Source: Bacteroidota bacterium
Lineage (GTDB): Bacteria > Bacteroidota > Bacteroidia > NS11-12g > UBA9320
Direction of reading: 5' to 3'
Length of the DNA stretch: 64,000 nucleotides
NCBI GenBank assembly: GCA_002746305.1
Contig: NVWV01000010.1
Span: 56,663-120,662, forward strand
In this document: piece by piece, positions 26,280 through 37,300 of the stretch
Layout of the letters: each line of letters begins with the position of its first letter
Numbering within the stretch: the first letter of the stretch is position 1
Notes under the pieces: generated by a model
The model's input: only the letters and a program-made list of their open reading frames with translations
Told to the model about the DNA's origin: nothing
Database searches by the model: none
Position numbers and translations under genes: made by a program

Positions 26280-28025
26280 TTAAAATTCTTCCTTAACCTC
26301 TCCACACTTCAGCATGGCTTCTCCAAAATATGGATTCATAATATTCTTGCTCTTACTCAACCACCTTGCACCATTATTTCTATCTGCCATTGGACAATAC
26401 TGAACATATATTTTATCTAACTTAGGTTTAAGACTTTTGCCAATCATTATCATTTGCTCAGAAATATGAATAAAGTTGTCTCGTGCCTCCTTAACATCTA
26501 TCGATGTTTTGTATTGAATAATTAACTTCTTAAGGGTCACAGAATGTTTCATCCATATATTGTGATTTTCTCCTTTGAATAGGCTCATACTGATCTGCTT
26601 AAGTTGAATTTCAAATTCTAACAAAGATTCTTGACTACTTTCAAAATCATCTTGAACTAAATTATTTTTAATTTTCATGTATGAGTCAAATAAATTCTTT
26701 AGGCTATTATTAGCTTCTGAACTTATTGAGACAACGCTGCTCTTTTGATTGTCCATTTGCATTGAAGCTCCCCCATGATTATGTCCTACAGATGATTTAC
26801 CTCCTTCAGGATTCATCATACTTGGTTTACCCGCAAGCTGTGCAGCTGCATCTATACTGAATGTTCCATTTATGGCAATTTCATCTCCTTCTGTTATCCC
26901 ACTTTGTATGATGTATGAATCTCCTAGTGATGGACCCAAAGTAACTTTAGTAAGCATAAAACTAACCCCATCTGAAGATTCAAGTTTCTTATAAACTATA
27001 GACTTTTTTCCTGTCCACATTACTGCCGTTTTTGGGACTACTATAGTATTTCCATTTGCTGAAATACTAGACTTAATAGTGCCGTTCACTAACATTTCTG
27101 GTTTTAACTTTTCATTGGTATTATTAACCTCTATTCTGGCTTTAGAAGTCCGCGTTTTGGGGTTGACTACGGGGTCTATAAAGGCTATATTTCCTTCAAA
27201 CGTTTTCCCAGATACAGCATTTAGCGAATATGTTACTCTATCTCCTTTTTTTACCCAACTGAGATCAGACTCGTAAAGGTCAAATAGAATCCATAATTTA
27301 TTCAAATTTGATATTTTATATAGAGGTTCACCTCGATTTATATAATCACCTTGATTCACTAATTTATCTGTAACTATTCCCGAAATATCTGCCCGAACAG
27401 GAAAGTTTTCAATGATTTTCCCTGTTTCAATTATTCCATTTATAGTATTATCCGATAGTTTCCAATTTTTAAGTTTCTCTTTTGCAGCAATGAATAATTT
27501 AGGCTGCAACCTCATTATCTTTTGTGCTTCAAACACCTCTTTTTGAGCCGTAATGAGCTCTGGGGAGTAAATATATGCTAAGACCTGCCCCTTATAAACT
27601 TGTTCTCCTGTATAGTTAATTTTCAACTGTTCTATTCTCCCACTTATGTGACTGGTTTGTGTGGATTCATATCGTTCATCTGGTTGAATTTTCCCATTTA
27701 CTTGTAACTCTTTTACTGCATTTCCTTTTGATATAATGGCAGTTTGCACGTTGGCTAATTGCATCGCAGTAGGAGACATTTTTATACTCATAGGGTTGTC
27801 AGATTGAGAATTCTTCAACGGTATTAAGTCCATACCACAAATTGGGCAATCTCCTGACTCCTTCATTCTAATTTGTGGGTGCATAGAACACGTCCAAATT
27901 TGCCCCTTCTCAGAAACTGCATCATGATTATGATCAGTATCTCTGGGAATATTTTTACCAAATATTAACCAGCCTAGAAAAAAACCTCCAAATAATATTG
28001 CTGTATAAATAACATACTTTTTCAT
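26280..28025 (-). CDS. cusB: Periplasmic adaptor (membrane fusion) subunit of copper/silver RND efflux, CusB-type
   Basis: 581 aa. An N-terminal membrane anchor (4-23) is followed by a heavy-metal-binding domain with CSMHPQIR...CPICGMDLIPL (46-70). The adaptor body has a barrel-sandwich (GRIEQLKINYTGEQVYKGQVLAYIYSPEL), an alpha-hairpin and beta-barrel domains (VNQGDYINRGEPLYKISNLNKLWILFDLYESDL). A His/Met-rich linker (HNHGGASMQMDNQ) and a C-terminal DUF3347-type domain (YCPMADRNNGARWLS...YFGEAMLKCGEV) complete it. It links the CusA pump to the outer-membrane channel and may deliver Cu(I)/Ag(I) through its Met/Cys sites. It is the last gene of the operon, 4 bp after the BNR-like gene and far from cusA and cusC, an unusual order. 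Confidence 0.92.
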   Translation of the reverse strand: MKKYVIYTAILFGGFFLGWLIFGKNIPRDTDHNHDAVSEKGQIWTCSMHPQIRMKESGDCPICGMDLIPLKNSQSDNPMSIKMSPTAMQLANVQTAIISKGNAVKELQVNGKIQPDERYESTQTSHISGRIEQLKINYTGEQVYKGQVLAYIYSPELITAQKEVFEAQKIMRLQPKLFIAAKEKLKNWKLSDNTINGIIETGKIIENFPVRADISGIVTDKLVNQGDYINRGEPLYKISNLNKLWILFDLYESDLSWVKKGDRVTYSLNAVSGKTFEGNIAFIDPVVNPKTRTSKARIEVNNTNEKLKPEMLVNGTIKSSISANGNTIVVPKTAVMWTGKKSIVYKKLESSDGVSFMLTKVTLGPSLGDSYIIQSGITEGDEIAINGTFSIDAAAQLAGKPSMMNPEGGKSSVGHNHGGASMQMDNQKSSVVSISSEANNSLKNLFDSYMKIKNNLVQDDFESSQESLLEFEIQLKQISMSLFKGENHNIWMKHSVTLKKLIIQYKTSIDVKEARDNFIHISEQMIMIGKSLKPKLDKIYVQYCPMADRNNGARWLSKSKNIMNPYFGEAMLKCGEVKEEF

Positions 28026-28029
28026 TCAA

Positions 28030-29478
28030 TTAATATTTAATTATTCTTTTCACCGTACTAAAATCAGAACCTATTAATTCGACTATATAATTTCCCGATG
28101 GATAATTGGATAAATCAAGTTCAAATGAACTTTTTCTATCTACTCCCATATGATAAATAATTTGACCTTCTTGATTCAAAACCTTAATCTGTGTAACATT
28201 ATTTAAGTTCTCTATTATAAAAAGACCATTAGCTGGATTGGGGTAGAGTAACATAGATTTTTCTAATTGGTTTGCCTCATTTATTCCAACAAAGTCTTTA
28301 ATAGTTGCACTTCTGTAAAAAATGCTTTTGGACCTAACATCTTGCCAAGTGATATGAAATACCCCATCAGAGAATGCAATGTGCGGGTTCTTAGCAAAAC
28401 TATTGGACTCACTGTTAACTCTATAAATAGAATCCGAAAGCAATGAAGCCATCCCAGAATTGCTTGCAGCAAGCATTATAGATGACACTCCTGCTTGATT
28501 TTCTTCCCAAACGATGCCCAAAGTTTTCCGTTTTCCTGCAATTATCGGAAAGTTTTGTGAGGCATTTTGAGCTATTTCAGGTGTCAGCATTTTATGTTGA
28601 CCAATCACTAAATCATCAGAACTTGTTGAACCAATCATCACCCTAGATCTGCCGGAAGACCCACTCATCCAAGTATAGAAGAGACTATCGTCCGTTAACA
28701 TCCCAGATGGTCCAGAAGAAGGACAAGCTCCAATTATCCAGTTCGTTGTATCAATTTCCTTTACTGTTCCATACGATAGTCCATTGTCATTTGAAATCGA
28801 TGCCCAAACGTCTCTCAAATCATTGTCGTTATTCCTAAACAAAAGCACTTGTTTATTCCCATTTGTAATAATGTTTGCCGGACAACAATCACAAGCTTCT
28901 CCAGGAGCAGGCCCTGTAGCTTTAACCGCTGTGGCATACGATTGCAAACCATCAACAGACTGAGCAACAGCATAATGAGGTTCTAAGTACCCAGGTTCAA
29001 ACTCCATAAATGCTACAGAAACACTCCAATCCGGAGCTACTGTAACTGCAGGAAATCGCGTAATTGGATTATCAGATACTCGAACGGTATCTGAAAAAGT
29101 AGCCCCACCATCTGTGGAAGTTACTGTATAAATCAATCCTGTTTCTTCAGGAACAGCGGCAAATGTGACCACTACTTTGTTGCCATAAGCAGCCATATCA
29201 GGGGCTGCCCAATCTTGGGCAAATACCTTCATTCCATCTGGAGTCACCTTTAGTGGTATACCAAAGTCGTTTCCATTCCATCTAGATACATAGACCTCGT
29301 GATTTGTTTTTTTACTCCACATCACTACAGGAACATTGTTGGCCGTAAAAACGACTTTAGGTCGTGTAAATCCTAGTTCCGTATTCTCATTAACAGTGTA
29401 CTGCTTAAACCAATTTAGCTCTACTTGTGCTGAACTAATGAGAGGTAAAAGGAAAAGTATTGCAAATATTTTTTTCAT
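28030..29478 (-). CDS. Exported BNR/sialidase-like propeller with T9SS type A sorting domain
   Basis: 482 aa. A signal peptide (ending SSAQ) is followed by BNR-like beta-propeller repeats (TSTDGGATFSDTVRVSD, SISNDNGLSYGTVKEI, VDGLQSYATAVK) as in exo-sialidase-like folds. The sialidase Arg triad cannot be confirmed, so enzymatic activity should not be assumed. A Cys cluster, GEACDCCPAN (about residue 195), could bind copper. The C-terminus is a type A sorting domain (LLYPNPANGLFIIENL...SGNYIVELIGS), so the protein goes to the surface or medium by T9SS. It is embedded between the redoxin gene (4 bp) and cusB (4 bp) in the copper operon, which ties it to metal stress. Confidence 0.8.
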   Translation of the reverse strand: MKKIFAILFLLPLISSAQVELNWFKQYTVNENTELGFTRPKVVFTANNVPVVMWSKKTNHEVYVSRWNGNDFGIPLKVTPDGMKVFAQDWAAPDMAAYGNKVVVTFAAVPEETGLIYTVTSTDGGATFSDTVRVSDNPITRFPAVTVAPDWSVSVAFMEFEPGYLEPHYAVAQSVDGLQSYATAVKATGPAPGEACDCCPANIITNGNKQVLLFRNNDNDLRDVWASISNDNGLSYGTVKEIDTTNWIIGACPSSGPSGMLTDDSLFYTWMSGSSGRSRVMIGSTSSDDLVIGQHKMLTPEIAQNASQNFPIIAGKRKTLGIVWEENQAGVSSIMLAASNSGMASLLSDSIYRVNSESNSFAKNPHIAFSDGVFHITWQDVRSKSIFYRSATIKDFVGINEANQLEKSMLLYPNPANGLFIIENLNNVTQIKVLNQEGQIIYHMGVDRKSSFELDLSNYPSGNYIVELIGSDFSTVKRIIKY

Positions 29479-29482
29479 GGTA

Positions 29483-30238
29483 TTAATTATTTTGGATTAT
29501 TAATTTAGATTGATAAATCGACTTTTCTTGAAGTATTTCCAAGTAGTATATTCCGTTGTCACACGGAGGTATTTCTAGCATATTACTCTCATTGGATAGT
29601 TGCTTAAGAATAGTCTGGCCGGTTGAAGACGTCAGTTTAACGACATAAGGACCAGCGTTGGAGAGAGCCAATGTAATAGTACTATTTGAAGATGATGGGT
29701 TGGGATAGGTACGCACTTTATTTTTGTAAATATTTTGAGTTGAAACAGTCCCTTTGCATTCTTGAATTTTTTCTCTCAATTCCACGAAGTTTGTATCTCG
29801 TTTTAAATCCCAGTGAATTTGTCTATTTGGGCAAACCACGGCGTAGGTAGGCCAAGCTACAAATGAAAACCAACTTTTGTACAAATTTGTAGTAGTATCT
29901 CCACCTCCTTCTGAACCAGCGGAAGGATAGTTAACACCAAATAAAGTTTCAAATTCTTTGACTTTAGCATTGTTATCTCTATCGCTTATTCCTAAAATTA
30001 TCAATGAGTCTTGATCATACTCGGTAAGCAATGTAGCCAAAGCAGGAGTAAATTTTTGACAGGGTGTACAGTCTGCAAAGAAAAAATCCAATACTACTGT
30101 TTTACCTTTTGCTAATTCATCGTACAAATTCCAAGTTTCCCCTTTAGTATCTGTAATGGTAAAGTCAATCGCTTCTTGCCCATAAACTAAGTTTACAAAC
30201 AAGATTAAGAGAATTAGTAAGCTACTTCTTTCTTTCAT
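29483..30238 (-). CDS. TlpA-like thiol-disulfide redoxin with T9SS sorting domain
   Basis: 251 aa from the ATG at 30238. The frame is open to 30298, but that overlaps the HMA gene; this start gives a clear signal peptide ending LVYGQ. The redoxin domain (about 22-165) has the active-site CxxC, Cys57-Thr-Pro-Cys60 in FFFADCTPCQKF, and a VAWPTYAVV cis-Pro loop, as in TlpA/ResA thioredoxins and the SCO-like copper chaperones. A sorting-type C-terminus follows (RTYPNPSSSNSTITL...NGIYYLEIL), unusual for a redoxin. It would reduce or exchange disulfides or handle copper on the surface. It lies 10 bp after the HMA gene. Redoxin assignment is secure; surface location is inferred from the C-terminus. 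Confidence 0.85.
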   Translation of the reverse strand: MKERSSLLILLILFVNLVYGQEAIDFTITDTKGETWNLYDELAKGKTVVLDFFFADCTPCQKFTPALATLLTEYDQDSLIILGISDRDNNAKVKEFETLFGVNYPSAGSEGGGDTTTNLYKSWFSFVAWPTYAVVCPNRQIHWDLKRDTNFVELREKIQECKGTVSTQNIYKNKVRTYPNPSSSNSTITLALSNAGPYVVKLTSSTGQTILKQLSNESNMLEIPPCDNGIYYLEILQEKSIYQSKLIIQNN

Positions 30239-30248
30239 AAATGTGTTC

Positions 30249-30605
30249 CTATTCTTTAATGGTTCTTTCATATTGACAACAGCCAGGCAATTCATCATAC
30301 GTAGAATTCTCAGCCTTCATCTTATCTGTATCATATCCTGATGCGGCAATTGCTTGATGTATTTCAAAAATACTAATCTCTGTACTATCGTATAGTACGA
30401 CTATCTCATGCGACTCCATATCCCATTCGACACTAGACACACCGGAAATCATCGCAGCTTTTTCAATAGTTCTTTTGCACATACCGCAATTACCACTAAA
30501 GTCTATTGGGTTAGATATACTTGAATCATGTGTAGGTGTAGACTGTGCTTCAATAGTTGCAACAGTAGAAAGGGTTATACAAATTATTAAAATTATTTTT
30601 TTCAT
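30249..30605 (-). CDS. Periplasmic heavy-metal-associated (HMA) domain protein
   Basis: 118 aa. A signal peptide (1-21, ending EAQ) is followed by one HMA fold, with metal-binding Cys40 and Cys43 in the motif GNCGMCKRTIEKAA. It continues with VSSVEWDMESHEIVVLYDST (the beta strand after the first helix) and the helix AIAASGYDTDKMKAE. A second cysteine pair CC at the C-terminus (LPGCCQYE) may add a ligand. It is likely a periplasmic Cu(I) chaperone or buffer passing metal to the RND pump. It is placed 12 bp after copA and 10 bp before the redoxin gene in the copper operon. Confidence 0.88.
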   Translation of the reverse strand: MKKIILIICITLSTVATIEAQSTPTHDSSISNPIDFSGNCGMCKRTIEKAAMISGVSSVEWDMESHEIVVLYDSTEISIFEIHQAIAASGYDTDKMKAENSTYDELPGCCQYERTIKE

Positions 30606-30617
30606 TATTTTCTGTTT

Positions 30618-33104
30618 TTAAATTTTTATTGTTCTTAGTCTAAGAGCATTCACTATCACGGAAACTGAGCTAAAACTCATAGCCAGAGCTGCGATCATAG
30701 GAGAAAGTAATATCCCGAAAAACGGGAATAAAATACCTGCAGCTATCGGTACACCAAGTGTGTTATAAATGAGAGCAAAAAACAAATTTTGCTTAATATT
30801 TTGCATTACACCTTCACTTAAGTTTCTCGCTTTTACAATACCGTTTAAGTCGCCTTTTACTAATGTTATCATTGCACTTTCTATAGCTACGTCTGTCCCT
30901 GTACCCATTGCTATACCAACATCACTTTGAGCTAATGCAGGTGCATCGTTAATACCATCACCGGCCATCGCTACTACCCTACCCGTTCCTTGTAATGCTA
31001 ATACTTCATTAAGCTTATCTTCTGGTAACATACTTGACTTAAAATCTGTAAGGTTAAGTTCCGATGCCACTGTTTGTGCTGTTTCATGATTATCACCAGT
31101 GAGCATTATTACATCGATGCCTTTTTCTTGAAGTGCTTTAATCGCTTTTGCACTTGTATCTTTAATTCTATCACCTATCACAACATAACCAACTATTGTT
31201 TTATCTACAGATAGGTATGACACAGTTTTACCCTGTTTTTGATAGGTTTTAGCTTCTTTCTTTATTTGTAAGGTAACTTCCGCATTTGCATATTCCATCA
31301 TTTTCGAATTTCCTAAAGCTACTTTTTTACTATTAACAGTAGCTTCTACACCTTTACCTGTAACAGCACTAAATCCATCTGATTCTACGATTTTAGCATT
31401 ATGCTCTTTACCATATTTAACTGTAGCTTCAGCTAATGGGTGTTCACTATCATTGTTTAATGAAACGATATATTGAAGAACTTCCATTTCACTATAATTT
31501 TCACTAAAAGAACCAATTTTCTCTACAGTTGGCTTTCCTTCAGTAATCGTTCCTGTTTTATCTACTATCAAGATGTCCACCTTATTCAATTTTTCTAGTG
31601 CCTCCGCATTTTTAATTAGAACGCCGTTTTGAGCTCCTTTGCCCACGCCTACCATTACAGACATAGGTGTAGCTAATCCTAAAGCACACGGACAAGCTAT
31701 AATTAATACTGCTATAGCATTGACCAAAGCATAAACATATGCTGGTTCTGGGCCCCAAATAGCCCAAATAGCAAAAGTAATCAATGAAATTAAAACGACT
31801 ACAGGTACAAAATAACCAGAGACCTTATCCGCTAAATTTTGAATAGGTGCTCGACTTCTACTTGCATTATTTACCATATGAATTATTTGAGAAAGTAAAG
31901 TATCGCTGCCTACCTTTTCTGCCTCCATCAAAAAGGTTTGATTCCCATTAATTGTACCACTACTTACCTTATCTCTTATGGTTTTATTCACAGGAATAGG
32001 CTCTCCGGTAATCATAGATTCATCTATTGTAGTATCTCCTTTGGTAATCTTCCCATCAACGGGAATTTTATCCCCTGGTTTAACTTTGAGTATATCTCCT
32101 AATTCAATTTTATCTATACTGACTTCCACATCCTGTTCACCCACGACTTTAATTGCTTTGCTGGGAGCCAATTTCAGAAGTTCCTTTACAGCTGAGCTAG
32201 TTTTGCTATGGGCTCTAGCTTCAAGTAATTGCCCCATTAGCACAAGCGTAAGGATAACGGTCGCTGCTTCAAAATAGACATGCACAGCTCCTGACTCCGT
32301 TTTGAACTGCTCGGGAAACACATCTGGGAAAAGCATTCCGAAGATACTAAATAACCATGCAACACTAGCCCCTATTCCAATAAGTGTAAACATGTTCAAA
32401 TTCCACGTTTTAATGCTCCTATAGGCACGTTCAAAAAACATCCAAGTAGCATAAAATACAACGGGAATAGATAGCCCAAATTGAATCCAGTTCCACCATT
32501 TTTGTTCCATTACATTGTATAACGGGTTGTTTGGAACCATCTCACTCATTGCGATCAGGAATATGGGTAATGTAAATGCACTTGCTATCCAGAATTTCTT
32601 GACTAGCTTTTTATACGTTGTCTCTTCAGAGGAAAGGTTTGGTAGCATTCGCACTAGATCCATTCCACATTTAGGGCAAGCACCCGATTCCTCATTTACT
32701 ACTTCTGGGTGCATCGGACAAGTCCATTGTTCAGATGCAATAGCAGATAGATTTTGTTCTTCAACAAGATCCATTCCACAAACCGGGCATCCCACATTTG
32801 AATTGTATGTCTTATCACCCTCACAATGCATTGGACAGTAATATGTTTCTGTCCCTTCCTTTATTGGTGTTTCTTTAGGCTCATAACCTTCTCCTAATTT
32901 ATATATGCTATATCTTTCACTCTCCTTTTTCAATGCTTCTTGAAGAGCTTCTAATGATATATGTGATTCCATTTCAAGTATAGCTTCTGCATTTTCTAAG
33001 TTGACAGAAACTTTTGAGACACCTTCCACTTTTGACAGTGTCTCTTCCACATGACTGCTACAACCGTTACAAGTCATTCCATGTATGTGATATGTATGTT
33101 TCAT
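30618..33104 (-). CDS. copA: Copper-exporting P-type ATPase (CopA)
   Basis: 828 aa. The N-terminal HMA domain has Cys12 and Cys15 (GMTCNGCSSHVE). Two heavy-metal-binding domains follow (about 87-118, CPMHCEG...CPVCGMDLV; about 128-155, CPMHPEV...CPKCGMDLV). The P1B ATPase core has the phosphatase motif MITGEPIPV, the transmembrane metal site Cys471-Pro-Cys473, the phosphorylation site Asp515 (DKTGTITEGKP), HPLAEA in the nucleotide domain, and MLTGDNHETA, GDGINDAPALAQ. CPC together with the later YN and MxxSS-type motifs (YNTLG, MSFSSVSV) marks a Cu(I)/Ag(I) exporter of the P1B-1 group. It pumps copper from cytoplasm to periplasm, where the Cus-type system takes over. Its start overlaps the cusC stop by 4 bp. 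Confidence 0.96.
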   Translation of the reverse strand: MKHTYHIHGMTCNGCSSHVEETLSKVEGVSKVSVNLENAEAILEMESHISLEALQEALKKESERYSIYKLGEGYEPKETPIKEGTETYYCPMHCEGDKTYNSNVGCPVCGMDLVEEQNLSAIASEQWTCPMHPEVVNEESGACPKCGMDLVRMLPNLSSEETTYKKLVKKFWIASAFTLPIFLIAMSEMVPNNPLYNVMEQKWWNWIQFGLSIPVVFYATWMFFERAYRSIKTWNLNMFTLIGIGASVAWLFSIFGMLFPDVFPEQFKTESGAVHVYFEAATVILTLVLMGQLLEARAHSKTSSAVKELLKLAPSKAIKVVGEQDVEVSIDKIELGDILKVKPGDKIPVDGKITKGDTTIDESMITGEPIPVNKTIRDKVSSGTINGNQTFLMEAEKVGSDTLLSQIIHMVNNASRSRAPIQNLADKVSGYFVPVVVLISLITFAIWAIWGPEPAYVYALVNAIAVLIIACPCALGLATPMSVMVGVGKGAQNGVLIKNAEALEKLNKVDILIVDKTGTITEGKPTVEKIGSFSENYSEMEVLQYIVSLNNDSEHPLAEATVKYGKEHNAKIVESDGFSAVTGKGVEATVNSKKVALGNSKMMEYANAEVTLQIKKEAKTYQKQGKTVSYLSVDKTIVGYVVIGDRIKDTSAKAIKALQEKGIDVIMLTGDNHETAQTVASELNLTDFKSSMLPEDKLNEVLALQGTGRVVAMAGDGINDAPALAQSDVGIAMGTGTDVAIESAMITLVKGDLNGIVKARNLSEGVMQNIKQNLFFALIYNTLGVPIAAGILFPFFGILLSPMIAALAMSFSSVSVIVNALRLRTIKI

Positions 33105-34333
33105 TGTTTATTTGTTAAATATTCTAATTGTGAAATAGCAATTTTGCAATTCATCATTTCACTTGATAGTTTCATTTTATATGTAATAAGTTGTTGTTGA
33201 TTTCTAATTACCTCGACAAAGTCTCTGCCTGAAGTACTGTAGGAAGTAAATAACAAATCCAAAATCCTAGACTGGGCATTTATCTCACTTTTGTAAAGTC
33301 GGATTAGCTTCATTGAAGAAGATAATTTGTACTGAGCTTCTGCAAATTCTGTATTCAGATTATTCTTAAATTGTTCTTTGTGAAGCTGTAAGGCCTTTTT
33401 TTGATGGCTAGCTTCACTAATAGCTGCTTTGTATCGTGACCTAAAGATAGGGAGAGATATCGTAGCCATCGGCATTAAAATATCTTTACCGTCATCAGCA
33501 ACCATACCTATGTTTCTTTTACTGACCACTACATAATCCAATCCTAGTCCAACACTAGGCAATCCTGAAAGTTTGGCTAAATCTGCCTGTCTGGACACTG
33601 CATTTATTTTCAAATTAAAAGATGCGATCGTTGGATTTTTTTTAAAAATACTATCCGTATAAAAAACCTCGTGATTGACAATTGAATCAAGCATCTCCAT
33701 TTCAATTTTTGTATCGGATGACCTGTTTAACAATAAATTAAAATGAGTACTTAGTGGACTCACCTTTTCTCTTAAAAGACTTATCTCAATTTGTATATTT
33801 TCTATGCGAACGTCTGCTCTTAAAACATCCACCATTGGCCCTTTACCATTCGCAAACTGGATATTTGCAAGTTCTTTATAGGTTGTAAGAAGAGTTAAAT
33901 TCTCTTGCTGCAACCTTATATGATCGTTCAATTCTATGAGAGTGAAGTATGCCTTTTTCACGTCTAAATAAAGGCCCAGTTTATATGCAATAAACTCTTG
34001 ATATCTACTCTCAGCAAGTTTTGAAGCTATATCCTCTTTAGCATCCAAAGTTCCAAACCAAGGAAACATCTGACTTAAAGAAAACTTCATTCGTTGTGGC
34101 CCGACCCTGGTTTCTACTGGACTGATAAAGTACCCAAACGAAAAGGTTGGATTACTTAACGTGTTTACCTGTTCAATTCTTTGCATTGACGCTTCAAACT
34201 CAGCGTATGTTGCTTTTAGTCCTACATTGTTTTCAGCTGCATACTTTAGATAATCCTCCAAGTACTGTGCTTGGATGGCCAATGGTTTAAGGACTATCGC
34301 AAGAATGAAAAGGAGTATAATTCTATTTTTCAT
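33101..34333 (-). CDS. cusC: TolC-family outer-membrane channel of the copper efflux system (CusC-type)
   Basis: 410 aa. A signal peptide (ending AIQAQ) is followed by the two-fold repeated helical-hairpin and strand layout of TolC proteins: LEDYLKYAAENNVGLKATYAEFEASM, NPTFSFGYFISPVE, a long helix with QFANGKGPMVDVLRADVRIENIQIE, then the second copy with FNLKINAVSRQADLAKLSGLPSVGLGLDYVV. It lacks a lipobox, unlike E. coli CusC. It would form the outer-membrane exit duct docking to the adaptor and the RND pump. It overlaps the pump gene by 11 bp and copA by 4 bp, so it is translated with both. Confidence 0.92.
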   Translation of the reverse strand: MKNRIILLFILAIVLKPLAIQAQYLEDYLKYAAENNVGLKATYAEFEASMQRIEQVNTLSNPTFSFGYFISPVETRVGPQRMKFSLSQMFPWFGTLDAKEDIASKLAESRYQEFIAYKLGLYLDVKKAYFTLIELNDHIRLQQENLTLLTTYKELANIQFANGKGPMVDVLRADVRIENIQIEISLLREKVSPLSTHFNLLLNRSSDTKIEMEMLDSIVNHEVFYTDSIFKKNPTIASFNLKINAVSRQADLAKLSGLPSVGLGLDYVVVSKRNIGMVADDGKDILMPMATISLPIFRSRYKAAISEASHQKKALQLHKEQFKNNLNTEFAEAQYKLSSSMKLIRLYKSEINAQSRILDLLFTSYSTSGRDFVEVIRNQQQLITYKMKLSSEMMNCKIAISQLEYLTNKQ

Positions 34334-37300
34334 TTGTATTTTTCTTTAAGTGATACTCTTCTCTCATACTATAAAGTACAGGAGTAATGAAGTAAGTAAC
34401 GGAGGCAACTATCATCCCACCAAAGGCAGGTATTGCCATTGGTATCATAATATCTGCACCTCTGCCTGTAGATGTTAGAACAGGTAAAAGTGCAATTATG
34501 GTAGTTGCTGAGGTCATTATCGCAGGTTTTATCCTTTTCAATCCTGCTTCTGAAACTGCGGCTCGAATCTCATCTATGGTTGTGGGTTTATTCTTTTTAA
34601 AACTTTGATCTAAATATGTGCCAATAAGTACTCCATCGTCCGTAGCTATTCCAAATAATGCAATAAACCCTACCCATACTGCTACACTAAGGTTAATAGT
34701 TTTGACTTGAAATAGGTTTCTTAAGTTGGTGTCAAAGACTGAGAAGTTGAGAAACCACCCTTTGCTGTAAAACCAGAGCATTAGGAATGCTCCACTAAAC
34801 GCCATCGCTATTCCTACAAATATCATCAATGAGGTAGATATAGACTTGAACTGAAAATAAAGTATTAGAAATATGATAATAAGAACAAGAGGCACTACAA
34901 TAGCTAACCTTTTTTCTGCTCTAATCTGATTCTCGTAACTCCCAGAAAACTTAAAACTCACCCCCTTAGGAACTACAATCAAACCTTCATCAATTCTTTC
35001 ATTTATGAGGGCTTGAGCTGCTTCTACTACTTCTACCTCAGCGTAACCATCCTTTTTATCAAAAAGGACATATCCTACCAAAAAGGTATTCTCACTTTTT
35101 ATCATTTGAGGACCTCGTACATACTCTACATCTACCAAATCCCCAAGCGGTATATGTGCTCCGTTTGCCGTAGATACAATTATTTTAGTTAGGCTAGAGG
35201 GATCATCTCTAAGCTCTCTAGGGTATCGCACTCTTACTGGAAATCGTTCTCTTCCTTCCACGGTTGTAGTAACCTGCATCCCACCAATAGCAGTTTCTAT
35301 GGTCTGTTGCACATCATCAATACTAAGTCCATGCCTTGATATTGCTTCCCGATTTATATTCAGATGAATATAAGGTTTCCCTACTATTCTATCTGCAAAA
35401 ACTGCTTCTGTTTTTACTGAAGGGACATCCTTTAAAACTTGCTCTAATTCCATTCCAAACTTTTCGATAGTTGCGAGGTCTGGTCCATATACTTTTATTC
35501 CCATTGGAGCTCTCATTCCTGTTTGAAGCATAATAAGACGTGTCTCTATAGGCTGCAGTTTTGGAGCCGATGTAACCCCTGGCAGATTTATTTTACTTAT
35601 GATTTCATTCCAGATATCGTCTGACGAATGAATGTGGTCTCTCCAGTTTCTAAAATATTGTCCAGATTCATCATAAATCAAATCTTTCCTTGTAATCCCT
35701 TGATTAACAGCATCTGTGTTGGAGATAGTATCACCATTTAATAAGATAAAAAGGTCGTCCTTACTCGTTTTAAATCGTTGCCTATGCCCTTCTTCATCCA
35801 GAGCATATTCTGATTTATAATTAATAATGTTTTCATACATTGAGATAGGTGCTGGATCTAAAGCAGATTCTGCCCTTCCCATTTTACCAACGGCTAATTC
35901 TACTTCTGGAATGTTGGCCAAAATCATATCCAGTTGCTGAACTACCCTTTTATTCTGCTCTATCCCCGCATGAGGCATAGATGTAGGCATAAGAAGAAAA
36001 CTACCTTCATCCAAGGAAGGCATGAACTCTTTACCTATCCCCGGAAAGCTTTCTGAAAGGGAAGACCAAATTCTGGTCTTTTCAATGGAGATGTCAACTT
36101 TTTGAAAACCTGATGATACAAAACCAAAGACAGAATTAAATCCTAACCATATTATTGAAGCTAAGAAAATGACAAACATTGGTATTGAGAGAAATGTTTT
36201 TTTATAGGTAAGACACCAAGCTAAAACCTTTGAGTAGTAACGTTCTAAAAGAGCGAATAGCCCTAGAATAGTTGCTATGATAAGGGCAACAAATATAAAG
36301 TTGAGCAATCCAGACTTACCAGCACCAAGTGGCATCCAGTAGTCTGCCAATAGCCAAGTAATAGATAGTACAGATACTATTACTATTAGGTTTTTCACAA
36401 ACCAATTCTGTATAGCACTGTACTCTTGCACAAACCAAGCTAGACTTATAGCCACTAGTGTAATCCCTGCCCATGTGCTGAACCAGATTATGGAAATGAG
36501 TCCAAATACAATAAGTATGGCATTAAAAAATACACCTTTCTTGTTCTTAGATATTTTGAACCCAAACACCCAGTGAGCTAAGGTGGGTAGAATAAATAAT
36601 GCTACAACTAATGCAGCTAGAAGTGCAAATGTTTTTGTAAATGCCAGAGGTCTGAATAGCTTTCCTTCAGCGGCTTGCATTGCAAACACAGGAATAAAAC
36701 TAACAATAGTAGTAGAAACGGCTGTAACTATTGCCGAGCTTACTTCGGACGCTCCATTGTATATGGTCTCAATTAATTTCTGGCCTTTTGGTGCAGAAGT
36801 TATGTGTTTATCTATATTCTCGGAGAGAACTATTCCAAGATCTACCATTGTACCAATGGCGATAGCAATACCTGATAGTGCTACAATATTGGCATCTACA
36901 TGAAAGTATCGCATGGCAATGAACACCATAAGTACTGCAATTGGTAACAAACTAGAAATAAGTAGCGATGCCCGTATGTTGAACATCATAATGATTACAA
37001 CCAAAAAAGTGATAAGAATTTCAAGGGAAAGAGCTTCTTCCAGTGTTCCTAGGGTCTCTTTAATTACCGTTGTACGATCATAAAAAGGTATTATTGTTAA
37101 TTGACTAACCGTTCCATTCGCCAATGTTTTAGAAGGTAAACCAGCTGATATCTCATTTATCTTTTCTTTAACACCGTTAATTACTTGGAGCGGATTAGCT
37201 CCATAACGAGCTACAACAACCCCACCTACTACTTCGGCACCATCTTTATCAAGAAGCCCTCGTCTCGTTGCTGGGCCAATAGAAACGACTCCAATATCCT

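Noticed and set aside
28030..29478. Annotating the BNR-like protein as an active sialidase
   Set aside because: BNR-like repeats alone do not show activity; the sialidase arginine triad and nucleophile could not be identified, and the copper-operon context argues otherwise.
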